From the NCBI RefSeq assembly GCF_000377745.1, contig NZ_KB898710.1, forward strand, positions 38,959 through 102,958: a DNA stretch of 64,000 nt, read 5' to 3'. The notes under the pieces were generated by a model, which was not told where the DNA came from, made no database searches, and saw only the letters and a list, made by a program, of their open reading frames with translations. Source of the stretch: Gilvimarinus chinensis DSM 19667 (GTDB lineage Bacteria; Pseudomonadota; Gammaproteobacteria; Pseudomonadales; Cellvibrionaceae). Below are positions 16,228-24,499 of the stretch, piece after piece; position 1 is the first letter of the stretch; the number at the start of each line of letters is the position of its first letter. A program made the translations under genes and the position numbers.

Positions 16228-18043
16228 AGGCGGCCTCGCGGCTGCGCTCTGTCACCGGTTCGGGTTCACACAAAGGGTTGCGAATTTTTGTGTAGGCGGC
16301 GAGTTCTAACTCCGCTTCCAGCTCGTCAATGTCGTGAACCCGAGTAAGTAAGTTGGCTTTAGCGGCAATGTGTGGTTCGGTAAGCCAGCGCTGTAAAAGC
16401 TCAGCACCGCTCCCTTGCATGCGCGCTTGCAGACGGCGCAGCTTGGTGCGCATTAGTGCCAGCAGTTGAGCCTCTTTTACTAACGCATCGGCCCCCAGGC
16501 GATAAATAAGGGCAAATACTTGATTGACCAGCAGGTAATAGCCAAAGCGATCGAGAATGCTCTCGGTGTCGTAAAACAAATCGCTGTTGGCTTTGAGCTT
16601 GGGCTGAAGTTGCTGCAGCGTGGATTGCAGGCGGCGCTCCAAATAATAGCCCTGGTTGTCGCGATAGTAGTAGGTGTCGGGGTAGCCGTTGTGCAGGCGC
16701 AGTAAACTGTTTTGCTGGTGCGCTTCCAGGGCGATGCCAAAGCGATCAAACAGTACAATGCACGGCTCGATGGCGCAGTGCCAATAGGCGTCAAACCAGT
16801 CCAGCGCGAGGGCGTGGGCCGAGCGTTTTTCTCGCTTTGCCTGAGTTTTAATAATGCTGCCCAGCAGCGAAGACTCTTGTTGCCGGTGCCAGGTGTCTTG
16901 TAACAGTGCGCCCAGACAATAGACGTCAGCATTGCGCTCGGGCGTAAAAATATTATCGCGCAAAATGGTTTCAAAGCCGGTTTCAGAATCGCCGGTTCCG
17001 CGCAGGGTGATATACGCCGGGTCAAATAAAAGTTGAAATGGACTGGCGTCATGGCAAAAGCCAGTGGCCTGGACAAGCTCCGCCATCAGTACACCAGCAT
17101 CTAACTCGTGGCGTTTGTTCTGGCGCAGTGAATTGGTGATTTTTATTGGCACCGAGACTTTGTACATCCAGCGCGCCTCACGGCGGTACAGAGTGCGCAC
17201 CGATGATGTGGCCGCAAACTTTGGCCCCTGCGGCCCCAGGTAGCGCAATTTCTGCTGTTGCATTAACTGCTGTACCGGCTCGCGGCTTAGCAACCACTGA
17301 GCTTGCAGCGGGTGTATCGGCAGTAGTTGTTCATCGTCGTGCAGCGGCGGGGCTGGGTGTAAATCCGCAGCAATCAGTTCAGCGGCGCTCTGCGGGAGTA
17401 GAGAGTCCTGCTCAATTAACTCTTTTGCCGCGGCAAAGTAATGCAGTTGCAACTCGCCCTGCATTTCTGGTGTGACGATTTTATGTTGCCACTCGTGGAT
17501 ACCCTGACGGCTTTTGGGGGTGGGGTGTAGCCAGTGCCCCAGCAATAAGCTCTGTTCTGCGGCGAGAAAATTATCCGGCAGGGTGTAGGGTTGCTGCCAG
17601 CGTGCTTCCAGGTAGCGCACCGTGTTTTGCAAACTGTCGGTCAGACGGTGGGTCAGCTCCAATTGCCGCTGTTTTAATGTAGGGTTGGTGCCGTTGCCGC
17701 GCTCGTGAAACAGCTCTTTAATGAGCAGCAAAGTCGCGCTCCAGAAATTTTCCGCCTGGGGCGAGCTGCCTAAAATGGCAATATTGTGCTGCGCGTAAAC
17801 GCTATCGATATGGTGACAACCCACTTGCGAGCGATAGCTGACCGAGAGCCACAAGGTAAGGTTTTGCTGCGCCAGAGGCAGTTGCACCAGCCAGGGGTTG
17901 TCAGAGGCGGCAGCGTTTAACCAGTGGCAGTGTCCAAACTCGGTGCCGCTTAACCAGACACCGGAATCTATCTCGCGCAGGTAGCAATTAATAAATGCCT
18001 GGAAACTTTGGTGCTCAGCCAGCTGACGTGGAGAATCGGCCAT
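16220..18043 (-). CDS. asbA: NRPS-independent siderophore synthetase, AsbA-like (IucA/IucC family)
   Basis: 607 residues, near the about 600 of Bacillus AsbA. Motifs: LLLGHWLHPTPKSRQG near 155, HPLQAQWLLSREPVQQL near 243, SSVRTLYRR near 280, ITNSLRQNKRHELDAGV near 302 and EAHQQNSLLRLHNG near 435. In petrobactin synthesis AsbA joins spermidine to citrate with ATP. It is the first biosynthetic gene after the exporter, separated from it by 104 bases that include a TATAAT hexamer, so an internal promoter is possible. The ATG at 18043 is chosen because an RBS-like GAGGAT precedes it (18050-18055). Confidence 0.87.
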   Translation of the reverse strand: MADSPRQLAEHQSFQAFINCYLREIDSGVWLSGTEFGHCHWLNAAASDNPWLVQLPLAQQNLTLWLSVSYRSQVGCHHIDSVYAQHNIAILGSSPQAENFWSATLLLIKELFHERGNGTNPTLKQRQLELTHRLTDSLQNTVRYLEARWQQPYTLPDNFLAAEQSLLLGHWLHPTPKSRQGIHEWQHKIVTPEMQGELQLHYFAAAKELIEQDSLLPQSAAELIAADLHPAPPLHDDEQLLPIHPLQAQWLLSREPVQQLMQQQKLRYLGPQGPKFAATSSVRTLYRREARWMYKVSVPIKITNSLRQNKRHELDAGVLMAELVQATGFCHDASPFQLLFDPAYITLRGTGDSETGFETILRDNIFTPERNADVYCLGALLQDTWHRQQESSLLGSIIKTQAKREKRSAHALALDWFDAYWHCAIEPCIVLFDRFGIALEAHQQNSLLRLHNGYPDTYYYRDNQGYYLERRLQSTLQQLQPKLKANSDLFYDTESILDRFGYYLLVNQVFALIYRLGADALVKEAQLLALMRTKLRRLQARMQGSGAELLQRWLTEPHIAAKANLLTRVHDIDELEAELELAAYTKIRNPLCEPEPVTERSREAAYV

Positions 18044-18084
18044 GGGTATCCTCGTAACTCCGTGTTGAGGAAAGTGTGCGACCG

Positions 18085-18090
18085 ATTATA
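18085..18090 (-). promoter_or_regulatory. Possible -10 element upstream of asbA
   Basis: The minus strand reads TATAAT here, 42 bases before the asbA start. I find no good TTGACA-like partner at 16-18 bases, so this is only a candidate internal promoter in the exporter-asbA gap. Confidence 0.35.
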
Positions 18091-18147
18091 TGAGAATGTG
18101 TCCCAGTTTCATTAAGTTTTACGATTGTTACAAATCTGTCGTTTTTG

Positions 18148-19506
18148 TCATCCTGTAACGATAAGTTCAGCTTTACGGGCAGAATGTTGCTTCTTTAAGC
18201 CGATTGCCAACACGAAGGTCAGCAGCTCCGCCAGAGGTAGCGCCCATAAAAACAACGGGTTTTGCGGCAGCAGACGCAACACCAAGATAAACACCAGCGG
18301 CAAAATAAGGCTGCGCGAAAGCGCTAGCAGCGCCGAAAATCGGGGCATTTGCAGGCCGGTGAACCAGGCCGACATCACCAAATTAATGCCGGTGAGAAAA
18401 AACACCGGGGCCACAACGGTGAGAAACTGCTGGGTGTAAAAAGCGGCCTGGGGGCTGGCTTGCTGGAAAAACCAAGTGCCCAGAAGCCCCTTACTGAACA
18501 TTGCCAAAAGCCAAAGCAGGGCGCCGCTGGCGGCGGCTAACCCCATCCCCAATTGCCAAAAGCGATTGACCCTGCGCCAGTTTCCGGCGCCACGATTCTG
18601 ACTAACCAGTACATGCACTACCTCCGCTATGGCGCAGGCCAACATAATGTTCAGCAGTAAGGTGTAGTTGGTTACTGCAAAGCCGGCAATGGCGGCCACC
18701 CCGTAATCGCGGCTGAGAATCCAGTGCACTGCCAGCAGGACGATACCGGCGGATACTTCATTGACGAATTCCGATAAGCCGTTGCCGCACAGTTTGAACA
18801 TTTGCCTCAGTGCCAGCCATTTTGGCTGCCAGCGCAAGCGCTGACTGCGGCGGTAAGTGTGCAGCAGTAACACACACTGGGTAATTTGCGCGGCGGTGGT
18901 AGCCAGGGCGGCGGCGCGAATATCCCACTGCAGGCCCGCCAGTAGCACCACATCCAGCACAATATTGACCAGTGCACCCAACACCAGTGCTCGACTGGCG
19001 CGACTAGGCTGCCCGGCGACTCGCAAAAAGTAATACAGCACCACCGCCAGGTACTGCGGAATAAGCCCCAGCAACATTATGTGCAAGTAGGGCTTGGCGT
19101 AAATCAGCAGTGTCTCGGGTACGGCCAGCAGAGCCAATAGCTGGCGATCAAAAAACCAGGCTGCGCTGGCAAGTATTGCAGCGCTGATACCCGCGCTGCA
19201 CAGGCAGCCGCTGAAAATTATATTGGCCGCGTGGTATTTGCGCGCCCCGAGATAGCGACTGGCGGCAACACTGCCGCCAATGGCGAGCATAAGTACCAGG
19301 CCGAACAGCAGGGTCCACAGCGGAATTAACAGGTTAACAGCGGCCAGGGCATCCGCCCCCAACCATTTTCCGACCATGATTCCATCAACCAGCGCGGCTC
19401 CGGTTAGCGCCAGTAATCCGGCTACCGAAGCGCCCACATAACGAAAAAAGACGTTGATGCTGGGGCCGTCGGTGGCCGGGTTATAGTCGCTGTGGGTGAC
19501 GCTCAT
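18148..19506 (-). CDS. MATE family efflux pump, probable siderophore exporter
   Basis: 452 residues with about twelve membrane helices and the two-lobe pattern of MATE antiporters: GALVDGIMVGKWLGADALAAVN near 40-60, GGSVAASRYLGARKY near 82-96, GLSEFVNEVSAGIV near 243 and FAVTNYTLLLNIMLACAIAEV near 275. MATE pumps expel organic solutes with Na+ or H+. Its place between the regulator and the siderophore synthetases, in the same direction, suggests export of the petrobactin-type product; the cargo is inferred. It starts 47 bases after the regulator stop. Confidence 0.87.
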   Translation of the reverse strand: MSVTHSDYNPATDGPSINVFFRYVGASVAGLLALTGAALVDGIMVGKWLGADALAAVNLLIPLWTLLFGLVLMLAIGGSVAASRYLGARKYHAANIIFSGCLCSAGISAAILASAAWFFDRQLLALLAVPETLLIYAKPYLHIMLLGLIPQYLAVVLYYFLRVAGQPSRASRALVLGALVNIVLDVVLLAGLQWDIRAAALATTAAQITQCVLLLHTYRRSQRLRWQPKWLALRQMFKLCGNGLSEFVNEVSAGIVLLAVHWILSRDYGVAAIAGFAVTNYTLLLNIMLACAIAEVVHVLVSQNRGAGNWRRVNRFWQLGMGLAAASGALLWLLAMFSKGLLGTWFFQQASPQAAFYTQQFLTVVAPVFFLTGINLVMSAWFTGLQMPRFSALLALSRSLILPLVFILVLRLLPQNPLFLWALPLAELLTFVLAIGLKKQHSARKAELIVTG

Positions 19507-19553
19507 AGATGCTCACTTAAAGGTGTTCCATGCTTGGAGGGTTGAGAGGAAAG

Positions 19554-20264
19554 CTATTCGCAGGCGGCTTGCATAGAGAGTTGATAACCGTAACCGCGCA
19601 CGGTTTGAATGGCGTCAGTGGGCATGCCGAGTGCGATCAGTTTTTTTCTTACCCGGCTTAAGTGCATATCGATACTGCGGTCGTGCTGGCAATAGGGTTT
19701 GTTCAGCACCCGCTGGTGTAAGTCGGCTTTGCGCAGCAGGGTGTTGTGCTGCTCGGCAAGGCAAAACAGCAGCTTGAATTGGATGGCGGTCAGGGCTATG
19801 GGCTTTTGGTTGTAATGAGCTGCACGTGCATGGGCGTCCAGCTGTAACGGCCCAAGAGCTAAAGTTTGTGTGGTTTTTACCGGAGGCTGTTGCCACAGGC
19901 GGTTAAGCACAGAGCGGCTGCGAAGCATGAGTTCGTCAGCATTGACGGGAGTGCAGAGGAAATCATCTGCGCCCTGGCGCAGGGCATGTACACAGAGTGT
20001 TGGTGCAGAGGCCAGGACGATGATTGGGCAGTGTCTAGTTTGGCTCTGGTGGCGCAGGTTGGCCCAGAACCACGGCAATTGGTCCTCTATTTGGCAAAAA
20101 AGCAGGTTCGTGTCCGGGGGCAGAGAATAAAGGCTCGAGGTGTGAGGGTGGGCGCTAAAAGACACATTCCAACCTGTACCGGCGAATCTGTCGCTTAACT
20201 GATTAAACACATGCGGCGTTTGGCTCAGCCATAAGGCGTGGATTGGTAAATCTCTGGTAGACAT
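19554..20264 (-). CDS. Winged-helix regulator with degenerate receiver domain, OmpR-type
   Basis: 236 residues from ATG 20264, which has GGAA 6-10 bases upstream. The frame is open to 20378, but that longer form would place the Fur-like dyad at 20315-20333 inside the coding region, so I reject it. The C-terminal 95 residues are an OmpR/PhoB winged helix (LTAIQFKLLFCLAEQ, RSIDMHLSRVRKKL, QTVRGYGYQL). The N-terminal domain keeps the receiver fold (HCPIIVLASAP, ADDFLCTPVNADEL with the signalling Lys position changed). Where the phospho-aspartate belongs it reads NLLFCQIEDQ, so it is probably not phosphorylated in the usual way. No sensor kinase adjoins. It likely regulates the siderophore island it heads. 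Confidence 0.8.
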   Translation of the reverse strand: MSTRDLPIHALWLSQTPHVFNQLSDRFAGTGWNVSFSAHPHTSSLYSLPPDTNLLFCQIEDQLPWFWANLRHQSQTRHCPIIVLASAPTLCVHALRQGADDFLCTPVNADELMLRSRSVLNRLWQQPPVKTTQTLALGPLQLDAHARAAHYNQKPIALTAIQFKLLFCLAEQHNTLLRKADLHQRVLNKPYCQHDRSIDMHLSRVRKKLIALGMPTDAIQTVRGYGYQLSMQAACE

Positions 20265-20314
20265 TCTTATTTCCATGCGGCGTGTCTGTTTACAAATCTG
20301 TTCCACAGGAGTCG

Positions 20315-20333
20315 CAAAACGATACTCATTATC
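20315..20333. promoter_or_regulatory. Fur box-like dyad, siderophore operon promoter
   Basis: Matches the 19-base GATAATGATAATCATTATC consensus at 15 positions, ending CATTATC. The surrounding AAACGATA...TATCGTTT (20317-20337) is a symmetric dyad. It lies 51 bases upstream of the regulator start on the minus strand, fitting iron repression of the whole operon. Confidence 0.65.
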
Positions 20334-20442
20334 GTTTGTGGGTGCAAACCTTATTTTTCTCTTTAGCGACTTATTCACCAGAGTGCTGCTTTGTGCAAAT
20401 TGCTGTGTAACAACTGTAACAAGTGTTTACTTGAGTCAAGAT

Positions 20443-20461
20443 GGTAATGATAATGCTTCTT
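20443..20461. promoter_or_regulatory. Fur box-like site upstream of the TonB receptor
   Basis: GGTAATGATAATGCTTCTT matches the 19-base Fur consensus at 14 positions, including the run TAATGATAAT. It lies 35 bases upstream of the receptor ATG at 20497. Iron-dependent repression is inferred from the match and the genes. Confidence 0.65.
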
Positions 20462-20496
20462 TTTTAGAAATCAGAGAATAGAAGGAAGCGATCTCC

Positions 20497-22482
20497 ATGC
20501 AACGTCCGTTTAACTCCCTGGCCAAGCTCAGCCCTCTGGCTCTCGCCATCACTCTGGCACCAAATTTCTCCCTGGCGCAATCCGAGGCCAATGCCGTAGA
20601 CGAGAAAGAGCGGGACAACAATCCCAAAGAAATCGAAGAGCTGGTGGTCATCGGTGAGCCGGTGGACAGCTTGCTAACGTCGGCGGACCTGGATCGTAAA
20701 CAGGCCAATGACCTGGATGATATTTTCTCGGGCGTACCCACGGTGCTGGTAGGGGGCTCGGTTGGCGCGGCGCAAAAGATCTACGTGCGCAACCTGGGTG
20801 AAGATACCCTGAATATCTCTGTGGATGGTGCCACCCAATCTGGCGTGACCTATCACCACACCGGCCGTATTTCGGTTGAACCGGAGCTGCTTAAACAGGT
20901 TCATGTGCAGGTGGGCGCGGGCGATGCCACCAGTGGCCCTGGCGCGCTGGGCGGTGCGATTAAGTTTGAAACCAAAGACCCTGAAGATATGTTGGGGGAT
21001 CGTGATTTCGGCGCAATTTTAAAGGCTGGGTATTTTTCCAACACAGAAGGGTACAAGGGCAGCGGCACAGTATATGGTCGATTGGGTAACACCTTTAGCG
21101 CTATGGCCAGCTACGTAACCTCTGATCAAAACGACATGGAAGATCCCAACGGCAATGAGCTACCGGGCACCAATTCGGAACAAGACCTGGGCTTTGTAAA
21201 GCTGGTGGGTGATTTTGGTGGTGGTCACAGGGCGAGCATCAGTTACGAGAATTTGGTCGAAGAAGGCGAAAAACTGACGCGCCCAGAATGGGGCGAGGGT
21301 CCTCGTAATCCGCTCCGCGATCTTGAGTTTGACCGTAAAACCACCACCGTTAAATACTCGTGGGATAAGCCCGATAGTGATTGGGTTTTGTTGGATGTGA
21401 GCCTGTATAACACGGACTTTGAGATCTATCGCCCTTGGGATGACTACACCAGCGCCGTGGATACGCAGGGGTTCTTGTTCAGTAATACCAGTCAACTGGG
21501 TGATCATAAAATCGTTTACGGCTCTGACTACCGCGATGATGAAGTTACCGCAGGTGAGAGAGCCATCGGTGGTAGCGCATTTACAGAAACCAGCGATGTG
21601 CTGGGGTTCTTTGTGCAGGATCATTTTCAGGCCACCGACGCGCTGCTGTTGACCTTTGGCTCCCGCTGGGATGACTTTAATGCAGTGGATAAAGAAAACA
21701 ATGAATTTAATTCTGACGGCTTTAGTCCCAACGTCGGTTTTGCCTACGATCTGACCCGCGATCTGACCTTCAGTGGTGGTTATGCTGAATCTCTGCGGGG
21801 GGTTGAAACCAACGATGGCTTTAAATTGTTTGGCACCACAAATGATCCTGATTTAAAAGCCGAGCGCGCAAAAAACTTTGAGCTGGGGCTGGACTACACC
21901 CTGGGCGCGTTTTTGCTGAGTGCCGGTTACCACGACACCACCATTGAAGACGCCATTGGTAACGCCGTGCCCTGGTCGCGCCACTACGAAAACCTGGGCG
22001 AATTGGAAACCAATGGTTACTCCTTGGGCGCCACTTATAACGGCGAACGTTTGTTCTCCAAGTGGACGTACGTTGATACCGATGTAGAGCTGGACGGCGA
22101 AGCCCTTACCCGTTACTCATACGGTTACTTAGGTACTTCGACCGGTAATACCTTAACGATGGATACGAGTTATCAGCTGGCATCAACCATGGATATTGGT
22201 TGGATCATGACGCTTGTGCAGGATCTGGATGATATCTACGTTGAATCGGCTGGTGCGACCATCAGTAAACCCGGCTATAACGTACATGATGTATATGCGC
22301 ACTGGGAGCCGAGCGGCTTGCGTGGCTTCAGTGTGACCCTAACGGTTAAAAATGTATTTGATGAAGAGTATCTGGATCATGGTAGCGTGGAAGACTTTAC
22401 TCATCTCGAAGGCTACACCGGTATTAAGGGCTACCCTGCTCCGGGACGGGATGTTCGCTTGAGCATGGCGTATCGATTCTAA
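20497..22482 (+). CDS. TonB-dependent siderophore receptor of the petrobactin-type island
   Basis: 661 residues. Signal peptide at about 1-28 (ends NFSLAQS), TonB box-like EELVVIG near 48, plug domain about 50-160 with QKIYVRNLGEDTLNISVDG and GALGGAIKFETKD, then a 22-strand barrel ending in RLSMAYRF with the terminal Phe typical of outer-membrane proteins. It is divergent from the biosynthetic operon, shares a Fur-controlled promoter region with it, and is followed by a terminator, so it stands as a single-gene unit. The ligand is probably the ferric siderophore made next door; FatB/FpuA-type uptake genes are not present. Confidence 0.9.
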   Translation: MQRPFNSLAKLSPLALAITLAPNFSLAQSEANAVDEKERDNNPKEIEELVVIGEPVDSLLTSADLDRKQANDLDDIFSGVPTVLVGGSVGAAQKIYVRNLGEDTLNISVDGATQSGVTYHHTGRISVEPELLKQVHVQVGAGDATSGPGALGGAIKFETKDPEDMLGDRDFGAILKAGYFSNTEGYKGSGTVYGRLGNTFSAMASYVTSDQNDMEDPNGNELPGTNSEQDLGFVKLVGDFGGGHRASISYENLVEEGEKLTRPEWGEGPRNPLRDLEFDRKTTTVKYSWDKPDSDWVLLDVSLYNTDFEIYRPWDDYTSAVDTQGFLFSNTSQLGDHKIVYGSDYRDDEVTAGERAIGGSAFTETSDVLGFFVQDHFQATDALLLTFGSRWDDFNAVDKENNEFNSDGFSPNVGFAYDLTRDLTFSGGYAESLRGVETNDGFKLFGTTNDPDLKAERAKNFELGLDYTLGAFLLSAGYHDTTIEDAIGNAVPWSRHYENLGELETNGYSLGATYNGERLFSKWTYVDTDVELDGEALTRYSYGYLGTSTGNTLTMDTSYQLASTMDIGWIMTLVQDLDDIYVESAGATISKPGYNVHDVYAHWEPSGLRGFSVTLTVKNVFDEEYLDHGSVEDFTHLEGYTGIKGYPAPGRDVRLSMAYRF

Positions 22483-22514
22483 ATTTAACGTTCTGTGTTA
22501 GAGAATGGAAACAC

Positions 22515-22544
22515 AAAACGCCGTGGTTAATTCCACGGCGTTTT
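22515..22544. terminator. Bidirectional intrinsic terminator between receptor and glpK
   Basis: AAAACGCCGTGG and CCACGGCGTTTT form a perfect 12-base stem around TTAATT, followed by TTTTTG on the plus strand and preceded by an A-rich stretch. It can serve both convergent genes. Confidence 0.9.
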
Positions 22545-22577
22545 TGTCTCTAATAACCTCTGGGCCAGGTGTCAATT

Positions 22578-24059
22578 TTATTCGGCCAGGCTTTTGTGCA
22601 CGGCGACACGCCAGCCCGCGAGTAAAAGTGTGCGGCTTTCTGCATTGATGCAGGGTTCGGTGCTTTTTTCCAGGGACCAGTTGGCGGCAACATCGTCAAG
22701 GTGTGCGAAAACCCCTAATTGCAAAGCGGCAAGCTGTGCGGCACCGAGTGCGGTGGTTTCGATGATGTCTGGGCGCTCCACCCGCGTACCGGTAATGTCG
22801 GCCAGGGCTTGTAACAGCCAATTGTTGGCGATCATCCCGCCGTCTACTCGCAGAGTCTGACTGGCTTGGCCGGCGTCTTTCTCCATGGCGGTGAGAAGGT
22901 CGTGGGTTTGGTAGCACACGGACTCAAGGGCGGCTCGCGCTATTTCAGCCCGCCCGCTGTTGCGGGTTAAGCCACAAATAACCGCGCGAGCATCCGGCTC
23001 CCAATGCGGCGCGCCCAAGCCCGTAAAGGCCGGCACTAAATAGACCCCGTGGTTTCCATCGAGGCTCGCGGCCAAAGCCTCGGTTTCTGCCGCCTCTTGA
23101 ATCATTCCTAGCTTGTCGCGCAGCCATTGCACTGCGGCGCCAGCGATAAAAATGGAGCCCTCCAGCGCGTACTGGGGCTTACCGTTTATACGATAGGCCA
23201 GGGTGGTGAGCAGTCGGTTGGCCGAGCTTTGCGGGTTATCGCCGGTGTGCATCAAAGCAAAGCAGCCCGTGCCATAGGTGCTTTTAATCATGCCTGGTTT
23301 AAAGCAGGCCTGGCCGATCATGGCGGCGTGTTGGTCACCCGCTACGCCAGCGATAGGCAGTTGACGGCCTGCCAGCCCTTCGGTTGCTGTGCCAAAGTCG
23401 GCGGCGCAATCGAGAACCTCGGGCAGCATCTGGTCGGGAATATTAAACAGTTTGAGCAGCTCATCGTCCCACGTTTGTTTGTGAATGTTGAACAGCGCGG
23501 TGCGACAGGCGTTGGTGGCATCGGTGGCGTGTACTTGGCCGTTGGTAAATTTCCAAATTAACCAGCTATCGATGGTGCCAAACGCCAGCTCGCCGAGCGT
23601 TGCGCGTTCGCGGGCGCCTTCCACTTTATCCAAAATCCAGGCGAGCTTGGTGGCAGAAAAGTAGGGGTCCAGCAGCAGGCCCGTGCGTTCACGCAGTAAG
23701 TCCTCATAACCCTTGTCCCGTAGCTTGCGGCAGCTACCGGCGGTGCGCCTGTCCTGCCAGACAATGGCTGGGTAAATGGGTTCGCCGCTGGTCTTATCCC
23801 ACACCACGGTGGTTTCACGCTGGTTGGTAATGCCTATCCCTGCCACCGCTTGGTCTGACTCCAGTTGCGCCAGGGCATCACAGCAAACCTGACTGGTCAC
23901 CTGCCAAATTTCCAATGGGTCGTGTTCCACCCAGCCGTCGGCGGGAAAGTGTTGTTCAAACTCACGCTGGGCGCTGGCGAGTATTTTTCCGTCGCACGAA
24001 AATACGATTGCCCGACTGCTGGTGGTGCCCTGATCAATAGCTAAGATGGCGTGGCTCAA
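22578..24059 (-). CDS. glpK: Glycerol kinase
   Basis: 493 residues; Escherichia coli GlpK has 502. It phosphorylates glycerol to glycerol 3-phosphate in the cytoplasm. Visible FGGY-family features: [14 protein letters not shown] at the N-terminus, [13 protein letters not shown] near 80, [12 protein letters not shown] near 98, DSWLIWKFT near 160, [14 protein letters not shown] near 262 and [18 protein letters not shown] near 320. I place the start at the TTG of 24059, because TTGAGG lies just upstream at a six-base spacing; a TTG at 24071 would lie within that ribosome site. No glpF or glpD is adjacent. Confidence 0.93.
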   Translation of the reverse strand: MSHAILAIDQGTTSSRAIVFSCDGKILASAQREFEQHFPADGWVEHDPLEIWQVTSQVCCDALAQLESDQAVAGIGITNQRETTVVWDKTSGEPIYPAIVWQDRRTAGSCRKLRDKGYEDLLRERTGLLLDPYFSATKLAWILDKVEGARERATLGELAFGTIDSWLIWKFTNGQVHATDATNACRTALFNIHKQTWDDELLKLFNIPDQMLPEVLDCAADFGTATEGLAGRQLPIAGVAGDQHAAMIGQACFKPGMIKSTYGTGCFALMHTGDNPQSSANRLLTTLAYRINGKPQYALEGSIFIAGAAVQWLRDKLGMIQEAAETEALAASLDGNHGVYLVPAFTGLGAPHWEPDARAVICGLTRNSGRAEIARAALESVCYQTHDLLTAMEKDAGQASQTLRVDGGMIANNWLLQALADITGTRVERPDIIETTALGAAQLAALQLGVFAHLDDVAANWSLEKSTEPCINAESRTLLLAGWRVAVHKSLAE

Positions 24060-24071
24060 GCTGTACCTCAA

Positions 24072-24499
24072 GAATTATTGTGGGTGTGCGGTGAGTTTAG
24101 TACACAACGTCTCGACACCAAATACTGAGTGCGTCATCTTTTTTATTGAGATGGGGCTGGGCGAGGGGCCTTTTAAAAGGTGGATTTTTAATGGCAGTGA
24201 AAACTGCTTTTCTTGTCTTGGGTTCGACTCTGCCTACGCTAACTTATACGCAAGTGCCTGCTGCGATAGTAATGGGGTGGGTCAAACTGATGGCTACCAA
24301 GGGTGGTCTTGAGTGCGCCAGTTCGTTATGTGTTTATCCGTGAACGCTGTTGCGAATTTTATAATGTATGAAGCGGAAAATGCCCTTCAGTTAACGCTTT
24401 TTGGGTAAGGTGTTGAGAATTCTTGAGCATACAAATAGAGATCATATACCCTATAATGTCGAATGAGTTTACATTTCCCGGCATTATGGAGCCCATCTT
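24072..24499. other. 428-base divergent intergenic region, glpK and rnr promoters
   Basis: No supported gene. An open frame at 24046-24312 on the plus strand has no recognisable domain and overlaps glpK. The phrase GGGTTCGACTC near 24220 looks like a tRNA T-loop, but no acceptor partner or anticodon arm fits. The rnr promoter candidate is listed separately. Confidence 0.5.
24452..24457 (+). promoter_or_regulatory. Probable -10 element for rnr
   Basis: A perfect TATAAT lies 43 bases upstream of the rnr start. The TTGAGC at 24423-24428 is 23 bases away, too far for this hexamer, but 16 bases from an alternative TATACC at 24445-24450. The exact promoter is therefore uncertain. Confidence 0.5.

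Noticed and set aside
20265..20378. Longer N-terminus for the siderophore regulator
   Set aside because: It would contain the Fur-like dyad, and the receiver fold starts only after 20264.
24215..24240. tRNA T-loop-like GGGTTCGACTC
   Set aside because: No matching acceptor stem, D arm or anticodon arm can be folded on either side.
24046..24312. Open frame between glpK and rnr
   Set aside because: It overlaps the glpK 5' end, has no domain or ribosome site, and its codon pattern is poor; I treat the region as intergenic.
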